Assembly: GCF_927798175.1 (NCBI RefSeq)
Contig: NZ_CAKMMP010000015.1
Location: 62,001 to 126,000 of the forward strand
DNA: 64,000 nucleotides
Direction of reading: 5' to 3'
From: Paenibacillus sp. JJ-223
GTDB taxonomy: Bacteria; Bacillota; Bacilli; Paenibacillales; Paenibacillaceae
Part shown: piece after piece, positions 9,358-18,164 of the stretch
How the letters are laid out: the number at the start of each line of letters is the position of its first letter
Numbering within the stretch: the first letter of the stretch is position 1
Program-made: the position numbers and the translations under genes
The notes under the pieces: generated by a model
Databases searched by the model: none
What the model was told of the DNA's origin: nothing
Seen by the model: only the letters and a program-made list of their open reading frames with translations

Positions 9358-10263
9358 TCAAGAACTTAACTGCTGTTTTACCTTCTGGTAAACAGCCGTC
9401 ACCTTCAGCTCCAGTTCATGAATCCGCTGTTGCGAGCCCGACCAATTCTCAGCGGCGGTGGCCAATGATTTGGCATCGGTTAATGTTCGGGCAGCCTGTC
9501 CTGTCTTCATCGTCTGCTTCAACCTCTGCAGGGCGCTGGAGTACCGTTCCTTGGAAGAGCTTGCCTGCCGTTTGGCCGTTTGAATCTGTTTTTTGACGGT
9601 GTCGGCGCTCGCAAGCCCGCTTCGCAGCTGTTTCATTTTTGCATTTTTTTGTTTGCGTGCATCGGCCAGTTTTTGTTTCTTCCCACGAATGTCCTGTCTT
9701 GCCAGCTGCACGACCGGTTTCATGCTCTCCACCTGTGTCCGGATGGCAGCGGTCCACTCCTTGTTCTTTGCCGCACGGGCTGCCTTAAGCTGTTTGTTAA
9801 GCGTTTCATATAGCTTGAACATCGGGGCGTAACGTGCTTCTGTTTGCTTCACCTCGCTTAGAAGTCCGTCCAGTTTGGCTGCATCCGTTTGTCGGATCGC
9901 CAAACGCAACCGATCTGCCTCGGCTGCATTGGCGGCATGGAGCACCTTGATTTTCTGCTCCCATGCCTGTTTCCGGGCTACCCACATTCCCGCATGCCCG
10001 TATGCTTCCTTCAAGGCCGTGCTCGTCTTTGCATCCGCTTGTCCAAGCACTTTGTCCCACGCTTTCTGATAGGTCGGGCTCAGCTCAAGCCCCGAAGCCT
10101 CGGCACCGGTGGGCGGCCAAACGAACATCGTCAGGCCAAACAGCACAAACCATGCCGCGCAGACGGTAATCATGCGGCGAACACGCGGTTTACCCGCCTC
10201 CTTGCCCTTGATTGAGCGATGATTCGATACAGCCGTACGTGCATTCCCGTTCAACGTTTTCAT
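9358..10263 (-). CDS. Exported coiled-coil hypothetical protein
   Basis: A 301-residue protein whose start at 10263 has GGGGAGGACGAGAGCTA; the longer frame to 10347 lacks a site. After a basic N-terminus there is one membrane or signal segment (MITVCAAWFVLFGLTMFVW) followed by an Ala-Glu-Ala-like processing region. The rest is almost all alpha-helical, rich in Lys, Ala and Gln with heptad-like spacing, indicating long coiled coils outside the membrane. No family is recognised. It stands alone between terminators. Confidence 0.6.
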   Translation of the reverse strand: MKTLNGNARTAVSNHRSIKGKEAGKPRVRRMITVCAAWFVLFGLTMFVWPPTGAEASGLELSPTYQKAWDKVLGQADAKTSTALKEAYGHAGMWVARKQAWEQKIKVLHAANAAEADRLRLAIRQTDAAKLDGLLSEVKQTEARYAPMFKLYETLNKQLKAARAAKNKEWTAAIRTQVESMKPVVQLARQDIRGKKQKLADARKQKNAKMKQLRSGLASADTVKKQIQTAKRQASSSKERYSSALQRLKQTMKTGQAARTLTDAKSLATAAENWSGSQQRIHELELKVTAVYQKVKQQLSS

Positions 10264-10345
10264 TAGCTCTCGTCCTCCCCGATAGAAGTATTGAAATGGG
10301 AGCATGAATTGCTCCAGCTGCAATGAATCGGCAGTATTAAACAAC

Positions 10346-10397
10346 AAAAAAACACCCGCATGACAGGTGTGTGATTACTACCTGTGTCATACGGGTG
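10346..10397 (-). terminator. Terminator upstream of the coiled-coil gene
   Basis: Long imperfect stem (CACCCGCATGACAGGT / ACCTGTGTCATACGGGTG) followed on the minus strand by TTTTTTTG; it ends transcripts of the large ABC permease operon. Confidence 0.65.
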
Positions 10398-10515
10398 CTT
10401 CCCCATAAGCCGTTCATTGCCGTGATTCGCCTTCATATTTGTTTGGCGGCGAATCACGATCATCTTTTTCTAATATATTCCATACCACTCTTGCAGTCAA
10501 GCCTGGTTGGAGCAG

Positions 10516-10553
10516 CCCATGACCGGGAGAACCCTTCCCGGAGCCTTCATGGG
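10516..10553 (-). other. Nested inverted repeat just after the ABC permease stop
   Basis: Outer arms CCCATGA / TCATGGG and inner arms CCGGGA / TCCCGG directly abut the stop codon at 10554. No T run follows, so it may be an mRNA 3'-end stabiliser or first stage of the terminator at 10346. Confidence 0.4.
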
Positions 10554-12581
10554 TTACTGCTCAGCCAAGATTTCTTTCATTTCCTTGGTCAAATCTTCCT
10601 GTTTGAGCATCATGTAGATGCTCTCGCCCCGATCGACGTTCAGCTTGATGTGGTAGACGACGTCCTGATCGGTATAAAATGCCGAACGCTGGCGCTCCAG
10701 CAAGTCGCCGATGATCTTTTTGTTATTGGTCGCGACCTGCTTGCTGCCATCGGGACTTCCATTCATAAAGTTTTCCTCTGCATACACCCATTTGAACTTG
10801 CCCGGACTGTTGATCTCCTCTTTCACAAATTGCGCGGACGAAATTTCATCGGGGGATACCTCAAGTTGTTCGTACTGCCCATGCTGCTTCAGCCATTCGA
10901 TGGTTTGTTTGTAACTCGGCTTAATTTCATAATACGTCATGGGTACCTGCTGGTTTATGGATGAAGCGTCGGACAGTGCATAAACCTCGACGTTGAATTT
11001 TGGACTCCATGGCGTTAACTGATCGTCATAAGTCTGATTCAGGACATCCTGCTTCAACAAGGCCTTGAATTCGCGGATCTGTCCGGGATTACTGATATAG
11101 GCCTTGCGGTTTCCGCTGACGTTGGAACTCAAACCGATGCTTCGCACGTCCCCATCCAGCAAATCGGTAGAATACGCGACGCGTTTATACTCGTCGGTCT
11201 CTTTGATCGCCTTCAATTCCTGCCTGAATTCCTCTTCGGGAATCTGGTATTTGCGCTGCATGGTTTTGCCGTTATCCAATTGGTAATTGATCATCACCGT
11301 TTCATCACGGAGACGATCCATGCTCGACGAGTTGGCCGGCAGCGGAAGATCCGACGTAACGATTTTTTCATGAAGTGCCAGGACGGCGCCAATATATTCC
11401 GGATTATCGGAGTATAAGTGGCTGTCATCGCTTTTCAGATACACGCCGTCTACATAAACGTAATAATCCCCGCCAAGCTTGACACTCTGAACCTTTTCAG
11501 GCTCAGGCACTCTGGAAGCATAACCGTTCCAGTCGGCGACCGGCACGTACAGAATCAGTCCTGCCACGATGCCGTAAACGGCAAATTGGGGCAGAAGCCT
11601 TGTGTCCCAAATCAACCAGGTTTTGCGAATAATCATTTCGGCTCCAATATAACCGACAATACCGCCTAGAACGTATCCCATGATACCCCAACCGGATGAG
11701 CCCTCAGGAGAGATCACTTCAAAGTAAGCTCCACCGATCAGCACCAGCGTGAACATGAACCCGAAACGGAATACCGGCTTCACGATCCGGAACGTCACAG
11801 CTTGCGTAGCCGATTCAACTTTCCTGCGTGCATATAACACGTAGCTGAGCAAAATGAATATAACGGTTAGAATTCCGTATATCGTCAGTTCAATCGTGTA
11901 CGGGGGAACGCTGCTGATCGAAGCCACCCGTGTCACAAGCGATATTTTTTCGGCGTAACGTCCGATGGCTTCGCTCGGAAAACCAAGCAGATAATGCTGC
12001 AAATGAAGTTCGAAAACGCCCCAAACGACGACGGGCAGCAACAAAATGGCATATACCGTAAGGCCTTGCAGGACCGTTTGCCCGATGCACATGCCGATCG
12101 CTACGGTCAACATGAACATGAACAGGGTATAAATCGTCATGCTCAGGCCCCACATCCATATCTCTGCACCGCCAAAAATAAACGCCGGTTCCGCCTGCGC
12201 GGCCCACACCCACCCTGTTATGCCCACGGTCAACCAGATCGGCACCAGAAGCAGGATGAACCCGCTGAACAGATTAACCGTAAGCAGATGCTCGCGGCGC
12301 AAAGGCAGGCTGTGGAACAGATCCGCCGGTCCACCGGATTGCAGATACCGGAAAATAAACAGTCCGGCAACAACCGGAAAAGTGATCGCAAATAACAGCT
12401 GCGCCTCGCCATTGACCAGGAAAAGGCTTGCGATCTCCTGCGGCACCTCCCTGTATTCCGTGGCAATATGAAGCGGCACGGCAAACAGCAGCGCAAACAG
12501 ATATAAAATGCCGATCCAGCCGTGCTGCCTGAAATTTTGGATCAGGATGCCCCGGTTAAAGTACAATCGGTTGAATGTCAT
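10554..12581 (-). CDS. Large ABC-2 type permease with long extracytoplasmic insert
   Basis: A 675-residue membrane protein; the start at 12581 (MTFNRLYFNRG) has GGAGGATGCGGGGT upstream. The first 350 residues contain about nine hydrophobic helices, and the remaining half is mostly soluble, with mixed alpha/beta sequence that reads like an extracytoplasmic domain (VQSVKLGGDYYVYVDGVYLKS and repeats of beta-strands). It overlaps the ATPase gene by 26 bp and is the third gene of a GntR-ATPase-permease operon. Large permeases of this shape are common in Bacillales YtrA/DUF6449-like systems of unknown substrate. Confidence 0.72.
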   Translation of the reverse strand: MTFNRLYFNRGILIQNFRQHGWIGILYLFALLFAVPLHIATEYREVPQEIASLFLVNGEAQLLFAITFPVVAGLFIFRYLQSGGPADLFHSLPLRREHLLTVNLFSGFILLLVPIWLTVGITGWVWAAQAEPAFIFGGAEIWMWGLSMTIYTLFMFMLTVAIGMCIGQTVLQGLTVYAILLLPVVVWGVFELHLQHYLLGFPSEAIGRYAEKISLVTRVASISSVPPYTIELTIYGILTVIFILLSYVLYARRKVESATQAVTFRIVKPVFRFGFMFTLVLIGGAYFEVISPEGSSGWGIMGYVLGGIVGYIGAEMIIRKTWLIWDTRLLPQFAVYGIVAGLILYVPVADWNGYASRVPEPEKVQSVKLGGDYYVYVDGVYLKSDDSHLYSDNPEYIGAVLALHEKIVTSDLPLPANSSSMDRLRDETVMINYQLDNGKTMQRKYQIPEEEFRQELKAIKETDEYKRVAYSTDLLDGDVRSIGLSSNVSGNRKAYISNPGQIREFKALLKQDVLNQTYDDQLTPWSPKFNVEVYALSDASSINQQVPMTYYEIKPSYKQTIEWLKQHGQYEQLEVSPDEISSAQFVKEEINSPGKFKWVYAEENFMNGSPDGSKQVATNNKKIIGDLLERQRSAFYTDQDVVYHIKLNVDRGESIYMMLKQEDLTKEMKEILAEQ

Positions 12582-13458
12582 ACCCCGCATCCTCCATTTC
12601 ATAAATGAATATTTCCTCCAGCGTCAAGGGCAGCACATCCAGCAGATACGGCTCGAACGCCCGAAAGCTGGCCGTCACTTCGTCGCGATTCCCCTTGACG
12701 ATAAACAGCGAGACGCTGCCGCGTTTCTCTTCGTGCAAAATCTCCAGCTGCCCGTCAAGCGCATCGGCATGTGCCGGATCGCGGAAAGCCACCTGTATTT
12801 TGTGCGTGTCGGCCTTGAGGTCGTCCAAATCGCGTTCCACGATGATGCGGCCTTTGTGCATGATGGCAACATGGTCGCACAGGTCCTCGATTTCGCGCAA
12901 ATTGTGGGATGAAATCAGTATGGTCACCTGACGCTCCGCAGCTTCCTGGAACAACAGGTTTTTGATCTGCTGCCGCATGACCGGATCAAGTCCGTCGATC
13001 GGTTCGTCCATGAGGAGAACGTCAGGCATGCAGCTGAGTCCGAGCCAGACAGCGGCCTGGCGGCGCATGCCTTTGGACATGCGGTGCAGCTTGCGTTTCC
13101 TGTCCAATTTGAATACATGGCCGAGCTGTTCGAAGCGCTCCTCGTTCCAACGCGGATACGCGCTGCGGTAGAAGGAAGCCATCTGCATAATCGAAGACTG
13201 GGGAAAGAAATAGGGAGCATCCGCCATAAAGATGACGCGATCCTTCAGGTCCAGATTCTCATAAATCTCCCTGCCGTCGATCCGGACCGTACCGTGATCC
13301 TGGCGATAAATGCCTGCCAGAATTTTAAGCAGGGATGTTTTGCCTGCGCCGTTGGAACCGAGCAGTCCGTAGATCGATCCTTTATGTACCTGCATCGTTA
13401 CGCCATCAACGGCCTTCTCATGCTCGAATGCCTTGATGACCTGATTCAGTTCAATCAT
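12556..13458 (-). CDS. ABC transporter ATP-binding protein
   Basis: A 300-residue ATPase that starts at 13458 (MIELNQVIKAF) with AAAAGGGGGAGCCGA. Walker A GLLGSNGAGKTS, signature-like MSKGMRRQ, Walker B VLLMDEPIDGLD and H-loop ISSHNLRE are present. The signature lacks the first Gly-Gly pair, a variant usual in this subgroup. After residue 210 there is an extra 90-residue regulatory domain. It overlaps the GntR gene by 8 bp and the permease by 26 bp, so it is the motor of that permease. Confidence 0.86.
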   Translation of the reverse strand: MIELNQVIKAFEHEKAVDGVTMQVHKGSIYGLLGSNGAGKTSLLKILAGIYRQDHGTVRIDGREIYENLDLKDRVIFMADAPYFFPQSSIMQMASFYRSAYPRWNEERFEQLGHVFKLDRKRKLHRMSKGMRRQAAVWLGLSCMPDVLLMDEPIDGLDPVMRQQIKNLLFQEAAERQVTILISSHNLREIEDLCDHVAIMHKGRIIVERDLDDLKADTHKIQVAFRDPAHADALDGQLEILHEEKRGSVSLFIVKGNRDEVTASFRAFEPYLLDVLPLTLEEIFIYEMEDAGYDIQPIVL

Positions 13459-13840
13459 TCGGCTCCCCCTTTTCAATCCGGGCCATGGCCTCCTGGAATA
13501 GAAGCGCAATATCCGCCTTGGTCAAGCCCGCATAGCTGGCTTCGGCGATCAGTTTTACCAAAGACGCTCTGATTTCATCCCTCATGGCTGTATTCGGATG
13601 TTCCACGGACGATGATACGAAGCTCCCTTTTCCCTGCAATGAGTATATGAAACCTTCGCGTTCCAGCTCCCGGTAAGCCTTCTGGACCGTATTCGGATTC
13701 ACCGTCAGTTCGGTCGACAGACTGCGCACGGAAGGAAGCTGCTCATCGGGTTTGAGAACGCCGTATACGATCATTTCTTTGAATTTATCGACCAGCTGTT
13801 CATAGATCGCCTTACGGCTGCGCACATCCAATTCGAACAT
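13451..13840 (-). CDS. GntR-family (YtrA-type) transcriptional regulator
   Basis: A 129-residue regulator that starts at 13840 (MFELDVRSRKAIYEQL) with GAGGAGGTGCGGG; the longer upstream frame runs through the promoter and is not coding. It has the winged HTH (LPSVRSLSTELTVNPNTVQKAY, LEREGFIYSLQGKGSFV) and a short helical tail. It is the first gene of its ABC operon. A perfect palindrome over its -10 suggests that it represses its own operon until an inducer, probably an envelope-active compound, is sensed. Confidence 0.87.
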   Translation of the reverse strand: MFELDVRSRKAIYEQLVDKFKEMIVYGVLKPDEQLPSVRSLSTELTVNPNTVQKAYRELEREGFIYSLQGKGSFVSSSVEHPNTAMRDEIRASLVKLIAEASYAGLTKADIALLFQEAMARIEKGEPND

Positions 13841-13936
13841 CCCGCACCTCCTCTCTGAAATAGGTAATACACCTACACCCAATGCTGCTGCCGAATTCAG
13901 AGCCGGATTGGATGGATACGATTCAAGTGTATTAAC

Positions 13937-13975
13937 TGTACTATTATTATTAGTACACCCCATACAGTATGTCAA
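13937..13975 (-). promoter_or_regulatory. Promoter with perfect palindromic operator, second GntR/ABC operon
   Basis: Minus strand TTGACA (13970-13975), 17 bp, TAATAA (13947-13952). A perfect palindrome TGTACTA-7-TAGTACA (13937-13957) covers the -10. The half-site matches the operator at 3408-3427. Confidence 0.72.
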
Positions 13976-14219
13976 CCTTAACTTTTGACTTCTCATCGGA
14001 ATCGCGTTATTTTTAAGATTGAATATGAATAAAGTAACATAACATTTTACTTTGACTAGGTTCGCCATTTGTGCGGATTGGCAGGAATGCCATGGAATTT
14101 CATACGCTTCAAGGTTGTTCTCCGCTTTTGGATTCCGTTAATATGGAGAAGAGGACATGCACTGGCATGACGTGTACTGTCCAAATACGACTATTTCAGT
14201 CTAAAAGGGAGAACCATCG
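13976..14219 (+). other. Intergenic region upstream of mqnB
   Basis: No gene is supported here; the frame reaching 14068 on the minus strand has no ribosome site and crosses the promoter. A weak plus-strand promoter candidate (TTGTTC, then TAATAT after 18 bp) lies near 14115-14145. The mqnB ribosome site AAAAGGGAGAACCATCG ends the region. Confidence 0.4.
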
Positions 14220-14999
14220 ATGAATTCGTCAAATGAAGCTTCGACTCATATAGGACAAACCGCTCAAGCACCGGGCGCTTCCGTGCCCCGCGTATTAATC
14301 GTCACCGCCGTCGACGCGGAAAAGGAGGCCGTGCTGCGCGGTCTGGGCGACAACGCCGCCGCGCGCTTCGAAGTGATCGCTGCGGGGGTCGGCCCCGCCT
14401 CCGCCGCAGCGGGCACTGCCGCTGCGCTGGCCTATGCTTCGCCGGCCGCGGCAGCAGTGCCCGGACCGGGCAGCCCGACCGACACCGCTAACCCACCGGC
14501 GCCCTATGCGCTGGTGGTTAGCGCGGGCATCGGCGGGGGCTTTCCCGGCCGGGCCGCCGTCGGCTCCCTCGTGGTAGCCGACGCCATCGTTGCAGCCGAT
14601 CTGGGCTCGCAGACGCCAGACGGCTTCCTCAGCGTGGACGAGCTCGGATTCGGCTCGTCCATGGTGGCGGCGGACGCTGCGCTCGCCGCCCGGCTGCGCC
14701 AGGCGCTGGAGCGTGCGGGGCACGCGGCCAGCGGCGGCACCGCGGTCACCGTATCCACGGCGACCGGGACGGCCGAAATGGCCGCGGAGCTGCTGCGCCG
14801 CGTGCCGGATGCCGCCGCCGAAGGCATGGAGGGCTTCGGCGTGGCTACGGCGGCCGCGCGGTTCGGCATCCCCGTGCTCGAGCTGCGCGGCATTTCCAAC
14901 GCGGTCGGCCCGCGCGACCGTGACGCATGGCGCATCAAGGATGCCCTGGATGCGCTCCAAACCGCCAGTTCCATTCTCAGGGAGGTACTTACATCATGA
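14220..14999 (+). CDS. mqnB: Futalosine hydrolase MqnB
   Basis: A 259-residue nucleosidase of the phosphorylase/MTAN fold. It splits futalosine into dehypoxanthinyl futalosine and hypoxanthine in the alternative menaquinone pathway. The call rests on VLIVTAVDAEKEAV, the ribose/base pocket motif VVSAGIGGGF, the EGMEGFGVA motif with catalytic Glu, and ELRGISNAVGPRDRDAW near the C-terminus. Its immediate partner, mqnD, overlaps by 4 bp. The gene has an unusually high local GC content and many Ala codons (14330-14900), with a proline-rich insert around residues 75-93 (AVPGPGSPTDTANPPAP) that looks like a variable loop. Confidence 0.86.
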   Translation: MNSSNEASTHIGQTAQAPGASVPRVLIVTAVDAEKEAVLRGLGDNAAARFEVIAAGVGPASAAAGTAAALAYASPAAAAVPGPGSPTDTANPPAPYALVVSAGIGGGFPGRAAVGSLVVADAIVAADLGSQTPDGFLSVDELGFGSSMVAADAALAARLRQALERAGHAASGGTAVTVSTATGTAEMAAELLRRVPDAAAEGMEGFGVATAAARFGIPVLELRGISNAVGPRDRDAWRIKDALDALQTASSILREVLTS

Positions 15000-15829
15000 A
15001 GATCGCTTTTTCCCCTTGTCCCAATGACACATTCATTTTCCATGCCTGGGTGCATGGCCTGATTCCGGGCGCGCCCGAGCTGGACGTCCGCTATGCCGAT
15101 ATCGACATCACCAACGGTCTGGCTGCCAATCCAGGCGGCCCGGACGTATTGAAAATTTCCTACGCCGCGCTGCCATACGTGCTGAACGAGTATGCCCTGC
15201 TGCCTGCCGGAGGCGCGCTTGGCCGAGGCTGCGGACCGCTCGTGCTGACCGCAAACGGAACAACCGATCCGGCCTACTTGTCCGGACGCCGCGTTGCCGT
15301 TCCGAGCGAAAAATCAACGGCCTACTTGTTGTTCCGGTTATGGGCGGCACAGAATGTTCCCGGCGGCGTCGGCGAAATCGTCGTCATGCCGTTCGACCAG
15401 ATCATGCCTGCAGTCCGCGACGGCCAGATCGATGCTGGCCTCGTCATCCACGAAGCCCGCTTCACGTATCCAACGTACGGGCTGAAACTGATGACAGACC
15501 TCGGCAGCTGGTGGGAGAGCGATACAGGCCTGCCGATTCCGCTCGGCGCCATCATTGCGCGCCGCGGCATGGATGTGCAAGCCTTGGCCGGATGGGCTCG
15601 TGCTTCCGTCGAATATGCCTGGGCCAATCCGGAGGCATCCAAGGCATACGTCATGGAGCACGCCCAGGAGATGGACCCCGACGTCGCTGCCCAGCATATC
15701 GCCCTGTACGTGAACGAGTTCAGCGCCAACCTGGGCGAGGACGGTTACGGCGCGATCACTGCCCTGCTTGGGCGGGCCATGAAGGAAGGGCTTGTTCCCG
15801 AATTTGATCTAAATCTGCTGCGCAATTAA
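14996..15829 (+). CDS. mqnD: 1,4-dihydroxy-6-naphthoate synthase MqnD
   Basis: A 277-residue enzyme with a periplasmic-binding-protein-like fold that converts cyclic dehypoxanthinyl futalosine to 1,4-dihydroxy-6-naphthoate. The signature N-terminus is KIAFSPCPNDTFIFHAW, followed by DVLKISYAALPYV and GRGCGPLVL. The ATG at 14996 overlaps the mqnB stop (ATGA) with GGGAGGTACTTACATC upstream. With mqnB it supplies two consecutive-pathway steps; mqnA, mqnC and mqnE are not in the window. A terminator follows. Confidence 0.9.
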   Translation: MKIAFSPCPNDTFIFHAWVHGLIPGAPELDVRYADIDITNGLAANPGGPDVLKISYAALPYVLNEYALLPAGGALGRGCGPLVLTANGTTDPAYLSGRRVAVPSEKSTAYLLFRLWAAQNVPGGVGEIVVMPFDQIMPAVRDGQIDAGLVIHEARFTYPTYGLKLMTDLGSWWESDTGLPIPLGAIIARRGMDVQALAGWARASVEYAWANPEASKAYVMEHAQEMDPDVAAQHIALYVNEFSANLGEDGYGAITALLGRAMKEGLVPEFDLNLLRN

Positions 15830-15836
15830 ACAAAAT

Positions 15837-15873
15837 GGGGCTGGAATGACATAAGTGGTCACTCCAGCCCTTT
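15837..15873 (+). terminator. Terminator of mqnBD
   Basis: Stem GGGCTGGAATGAC / GTCACTCCAGCCC with one internal mismatch, followed by TTT. Confidence 0.7.
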
Positions 15874-15892
15874 CCTATAAACGTTGTATATT

Positions 15893-16076
15893 CTAACAAA
15901 CCTGACGCATCTTATTTGGCCGCATTTCGCCAACATTATTTCTAACGAACTTTAGACACCCTATTAACCGGAATTCGGGTCCGAATTGCTCATTTTGTCT
16001 CCAATAAGGTGTCCGAGGTTCGTTAGCCATTTTCATCATTGAAAATCTGCAAAATAAGGTGTCTGAGGTTCGCTAG
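15893..16076. repeat. Four-unit intergenic repeat element, copy A
   Basis: Four 24-bp units related to AATAAGGTGTCTGAGGTTCG plus TTAG: 15893-15916 and 15942-15965 are inverted, 16003-16026 and 16053-16076 are direct. The two inner units could pair into a long hairpin. The same arrangement recurs at 44497-44681. It lies between the convergent mqnD and Gfo/Idh genes; nothing else fills the 360-bp gap except the flanking terminators. Confidence 0.7.
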
Positions 16077-16095
16077 AGCTCTGATTTATAAAACA

Positions 16096-16141
16096 AGTGC
16101 TGGAACTGCGTCCACTTCAAAAATGGAGCAACCCCAGCACT
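16096..16141 (-). terminator. Terminator of the Gfo/Idh/MocA gene
   Basis: Arms AGTGCTGG / CCAGCACT; on the minus strand the stem is followed by TTGTTTTATAAA. Confidence 0.6.
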
Positions 16142-16189
16142 CATTTCAAAACTCATGACTACCGTCTGCGTGCACTTCGCACCCGACAT

Positions 16190-17191
16190 TTACTCAAATT
16201 TATAACGTAATCCCCATTGACCGCGAATGGTATCCATCAGCTTCATGATTTCCAGCGATTCTTCCAGCGGGATGACCGTGCTCTCCGTGCGCCCTTCCAA
16301 GATGCAGCGACCGGCTTCCTCAGCCTCGAAAGCATAACCGATGCAAGTCCGATCATCTTTAAACGTTTTCGGTTCGTCCTGACCGGTCTGGTGCAAATAG
16401 GCCTCTTTGCCTGCAAGGAAGAATGGCAAACGAATGTAACCCTCGGTACCGTAAATGACCGCTTCATTGCTCAGGTTGAGCCGCACCGCGCCATTCAGCG
16501 AAGCCGAGCGCCCGCCCGGGTAGGACAACAACACCGAGAACTGCTCGTCCACGCCGGTTTCGCCGATATGGGCCGTGCTCCACACATTCTGTGGTTGCTC
16601 GCCAAAAATCATCGACGCAAATGAAACCGGATACACGCCAGCGTCCAGCAAAGCGCCTCCGCCCAAATCCGGATTAAGCAGCCTGCTCTCCGGTTCCCAG
16701 CCGATCCGGAAACCAAAATCAGCCTTTACGAGGCGTACCTCGCCGATCTTCCCTTCGGCAATCCATTGTTTAGCCTGTACAACGGGCGGCAGGAAACGGG
16801 TCCACATGCCTTCCATAAGAAAAAGCTTGTTCTCCCGCGCCGTTTCAACCAGCTGCTCCAGTTGGCGGGCATTCATCGTGAACGGCTTCTCGCACAACAC
16901 CGCTTTTCCGGCTTCCAGGCAGGCGAGCACGTTTTCTTTATGAAACGGATGCGGCGTCGCGACATAAACGATATCCAGTTCCGGGTCCTGCAGCATTTCG
17001 TTGTACGAACCATAACTGCGTTCAAATCCATGCTCTCCCGCAAATCGGGCTGCACTTTCCTCCGAGCGCGAAGCCACGGCATATTTTGCCGCATTTCCCG
17101 CATGGGCAAGATCTTTCGCAAATTGGGAAGCAATCCAGCCTGTACCCATAATGCCCCAATTTACTTGATTTCGTCCGGCCGTGTCTGTCAT
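16190..17191 (-). CDS. Gfo/Idh/MocA-family NAD(P)-dependent oxidoreductase
   Basis: A 333-residue dehydrogenase. It has the Rossmann motif WGIMGTGWIASQFAKDL, YVATPHPFHKENVLACLEAGKAVLCEKPF with the conserved EKP lysine, and a C-terminal beta-sheet domain with LLDAGVYPVSF. The GxW variant and the LFLMEGMWTRFLP motif place it near the dimeric dihydrodiol/xylose dehydrogenase branch. The likely role is oxidation or reduction of a sugar or cyclitol; the substrate is unknown. The ribosome site is AAGGAGGATATATC. It is alone, with its own terminator. Confidence 0.88.
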   Translation of the reverse strand: MTDTAGRNQVNWGIMGTGWIASQFAKDLAHAGNAAKYAVASRSEESAARFAGEHGFERSYGSYNEMLQDPELDIVYVATPHPFHKENVLACLEAGKAVLCEKPFTMNARQLEQLVETARENKLFLMEGMWTRFLPPVVQAKQWIAEGKIGEVRLVKADFGFRIGWEPESRLLNPDLGGGALLDAGVYPVSFASMIFGEQPQNVWSTAHIGETGVDEQFSVLLSYPGGRSASLNGAVRLNLSNEAVIYGTEGYIRLPFFLAGKEAYLHQTGQDEPKTFKDDRTCIGYAFEAEEAGRCILEGRTESTVIPLEESLEIMKLMDTIRGQWGLRYKFE

Positions 17192-17403
17192 GATATATCC
17201 TCCTTGTCATGGATCATCGAAATACGGATGTTCAACATTATGATTCCACCCCTTATGGCACAAGTCGAAGACGACTCCCCTTTATCTTACCAAAAACAAC
17301 CTTTTGTTGCAGTTGCTTTCCGAAGCCGTCACGGACGGCGATTTTCATTGCTCATCATTTTTGCTAAGATGATTAACATCATGTTGGAAAGGACGTATGC
17401 GGC

Positions 17404-18150
17404 TTGTCTACATTAGTATCCATCCATCAGTTGGCCAAAGTGATCGGCACCGAAGAGCAGCGCCTTCTGTTCAGCAGCGTTGAGGCCGCGATCGATCAAG
17501 GCGAACGGATCGCTGTACTGGGCGCTTCCGGTCAAGGGAAAAGCACGCTGCTTCGCATCCTCGGCCTGCTTGACGCGCCCAGCGAAGGCGACATGCTGTA
17601 TAATGGCATCTCCTATCGCGCCTCCGATCCCCGAAACTGGCGCATGCGCATGACGTATGTCGCGCAGCAACCGGTGATGCTTGCAGGCAGCGTGGAGGAT
17701 AATTTGAAAACCGTGCATCTGCTGCATCGCAAACCGTACGAAAAAGAACTCGCCGTCGAGCTGCTGGCCGGCATGGGGCTTGCCGGGCTTGATCTGCACA
17801 AGCGGGCCGGTGATCTGTCGGGCGGGGAAAAGCAGCGCGTCGCGCTGATCCGCTCCTTGCTGCTGCGTCCCGAAATCCTTTTGCTGGACGAGGTTACGGC
17901 GTCTCTGGACCTGGTCAACGCAAAGCTCGTGGAAGCTCAGCTCACAAGGTGGAGCAAGCAGGAAGGAACTTCGCTGGTATGGATCACCCATGACCAGGAA
18001 CAAGCCCGCTCCTTCAGCGACACCGTCTGGTTCATGGGCAATCACACGCTGCTGGAGCGCCAGACCACGACCCGATTCTTTGCCGCGCCGGAAACGGAGC
18101 CTGCCCGGCAATACCTTTCACAATCCGATTCCGCCCTGAAGGCAGATTAA
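17404..18150 (+). CDS. fetA: ABC ATPase of a FetAB-type (YbbL/YbbM) exporter
   Basis: A 248-residue ATPase beginning at TTG with GGAAAGGACG upstream. Walker A is GASGQGKSTLL, the signature DLSGGEKQRVAL and Walker B EILLLDEVTASLD. Its partner gene 15 bp downstream is a FetB-type permease, which makes this the FetA subunit. In E. coli FetAB exports iron and protects against peroxide. Here it stands directly before a siderophore regulator and transport genes, which fits iron homeostasis; that role is inferred from family and context. Confidence 0.78.
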   Translation: MSTLVSIHQLAKVIGTEEQRLLFSSVEAAIDQGERIAVLGASGQGKSTLLRILGLLDAPSEGDMLYNGISYRASDPRNWRMRMTYVAQQPVMLAGSVEDNLKTVHLLHRKPYEKELAVELLAGMGLAGLDLHKRAGDLSGGEKQRVALIRSLLLRPEILLLDEVTASLDLVNAKLVEAQLTRWSKQEGTSLVWITHDQEQARSFSDTVWFMGNHTLLERQTTTRFFAAPETEPARQYLSQSDSALKAD

Positions 18151-18164
18151 GGAGTGGTGCACTT

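Noticed and set aside
10554..10600. Read-through of the large permease into the coiled-coil gene
   Set aside because: The hairpin and terminator in 10346-10553 separate them, and the genes share no function.
14295..14960. 221-codon minus-strand frame opposite mqnB
   Set aside because: A shadow of the GC-rich coding strand, with no family motifs.
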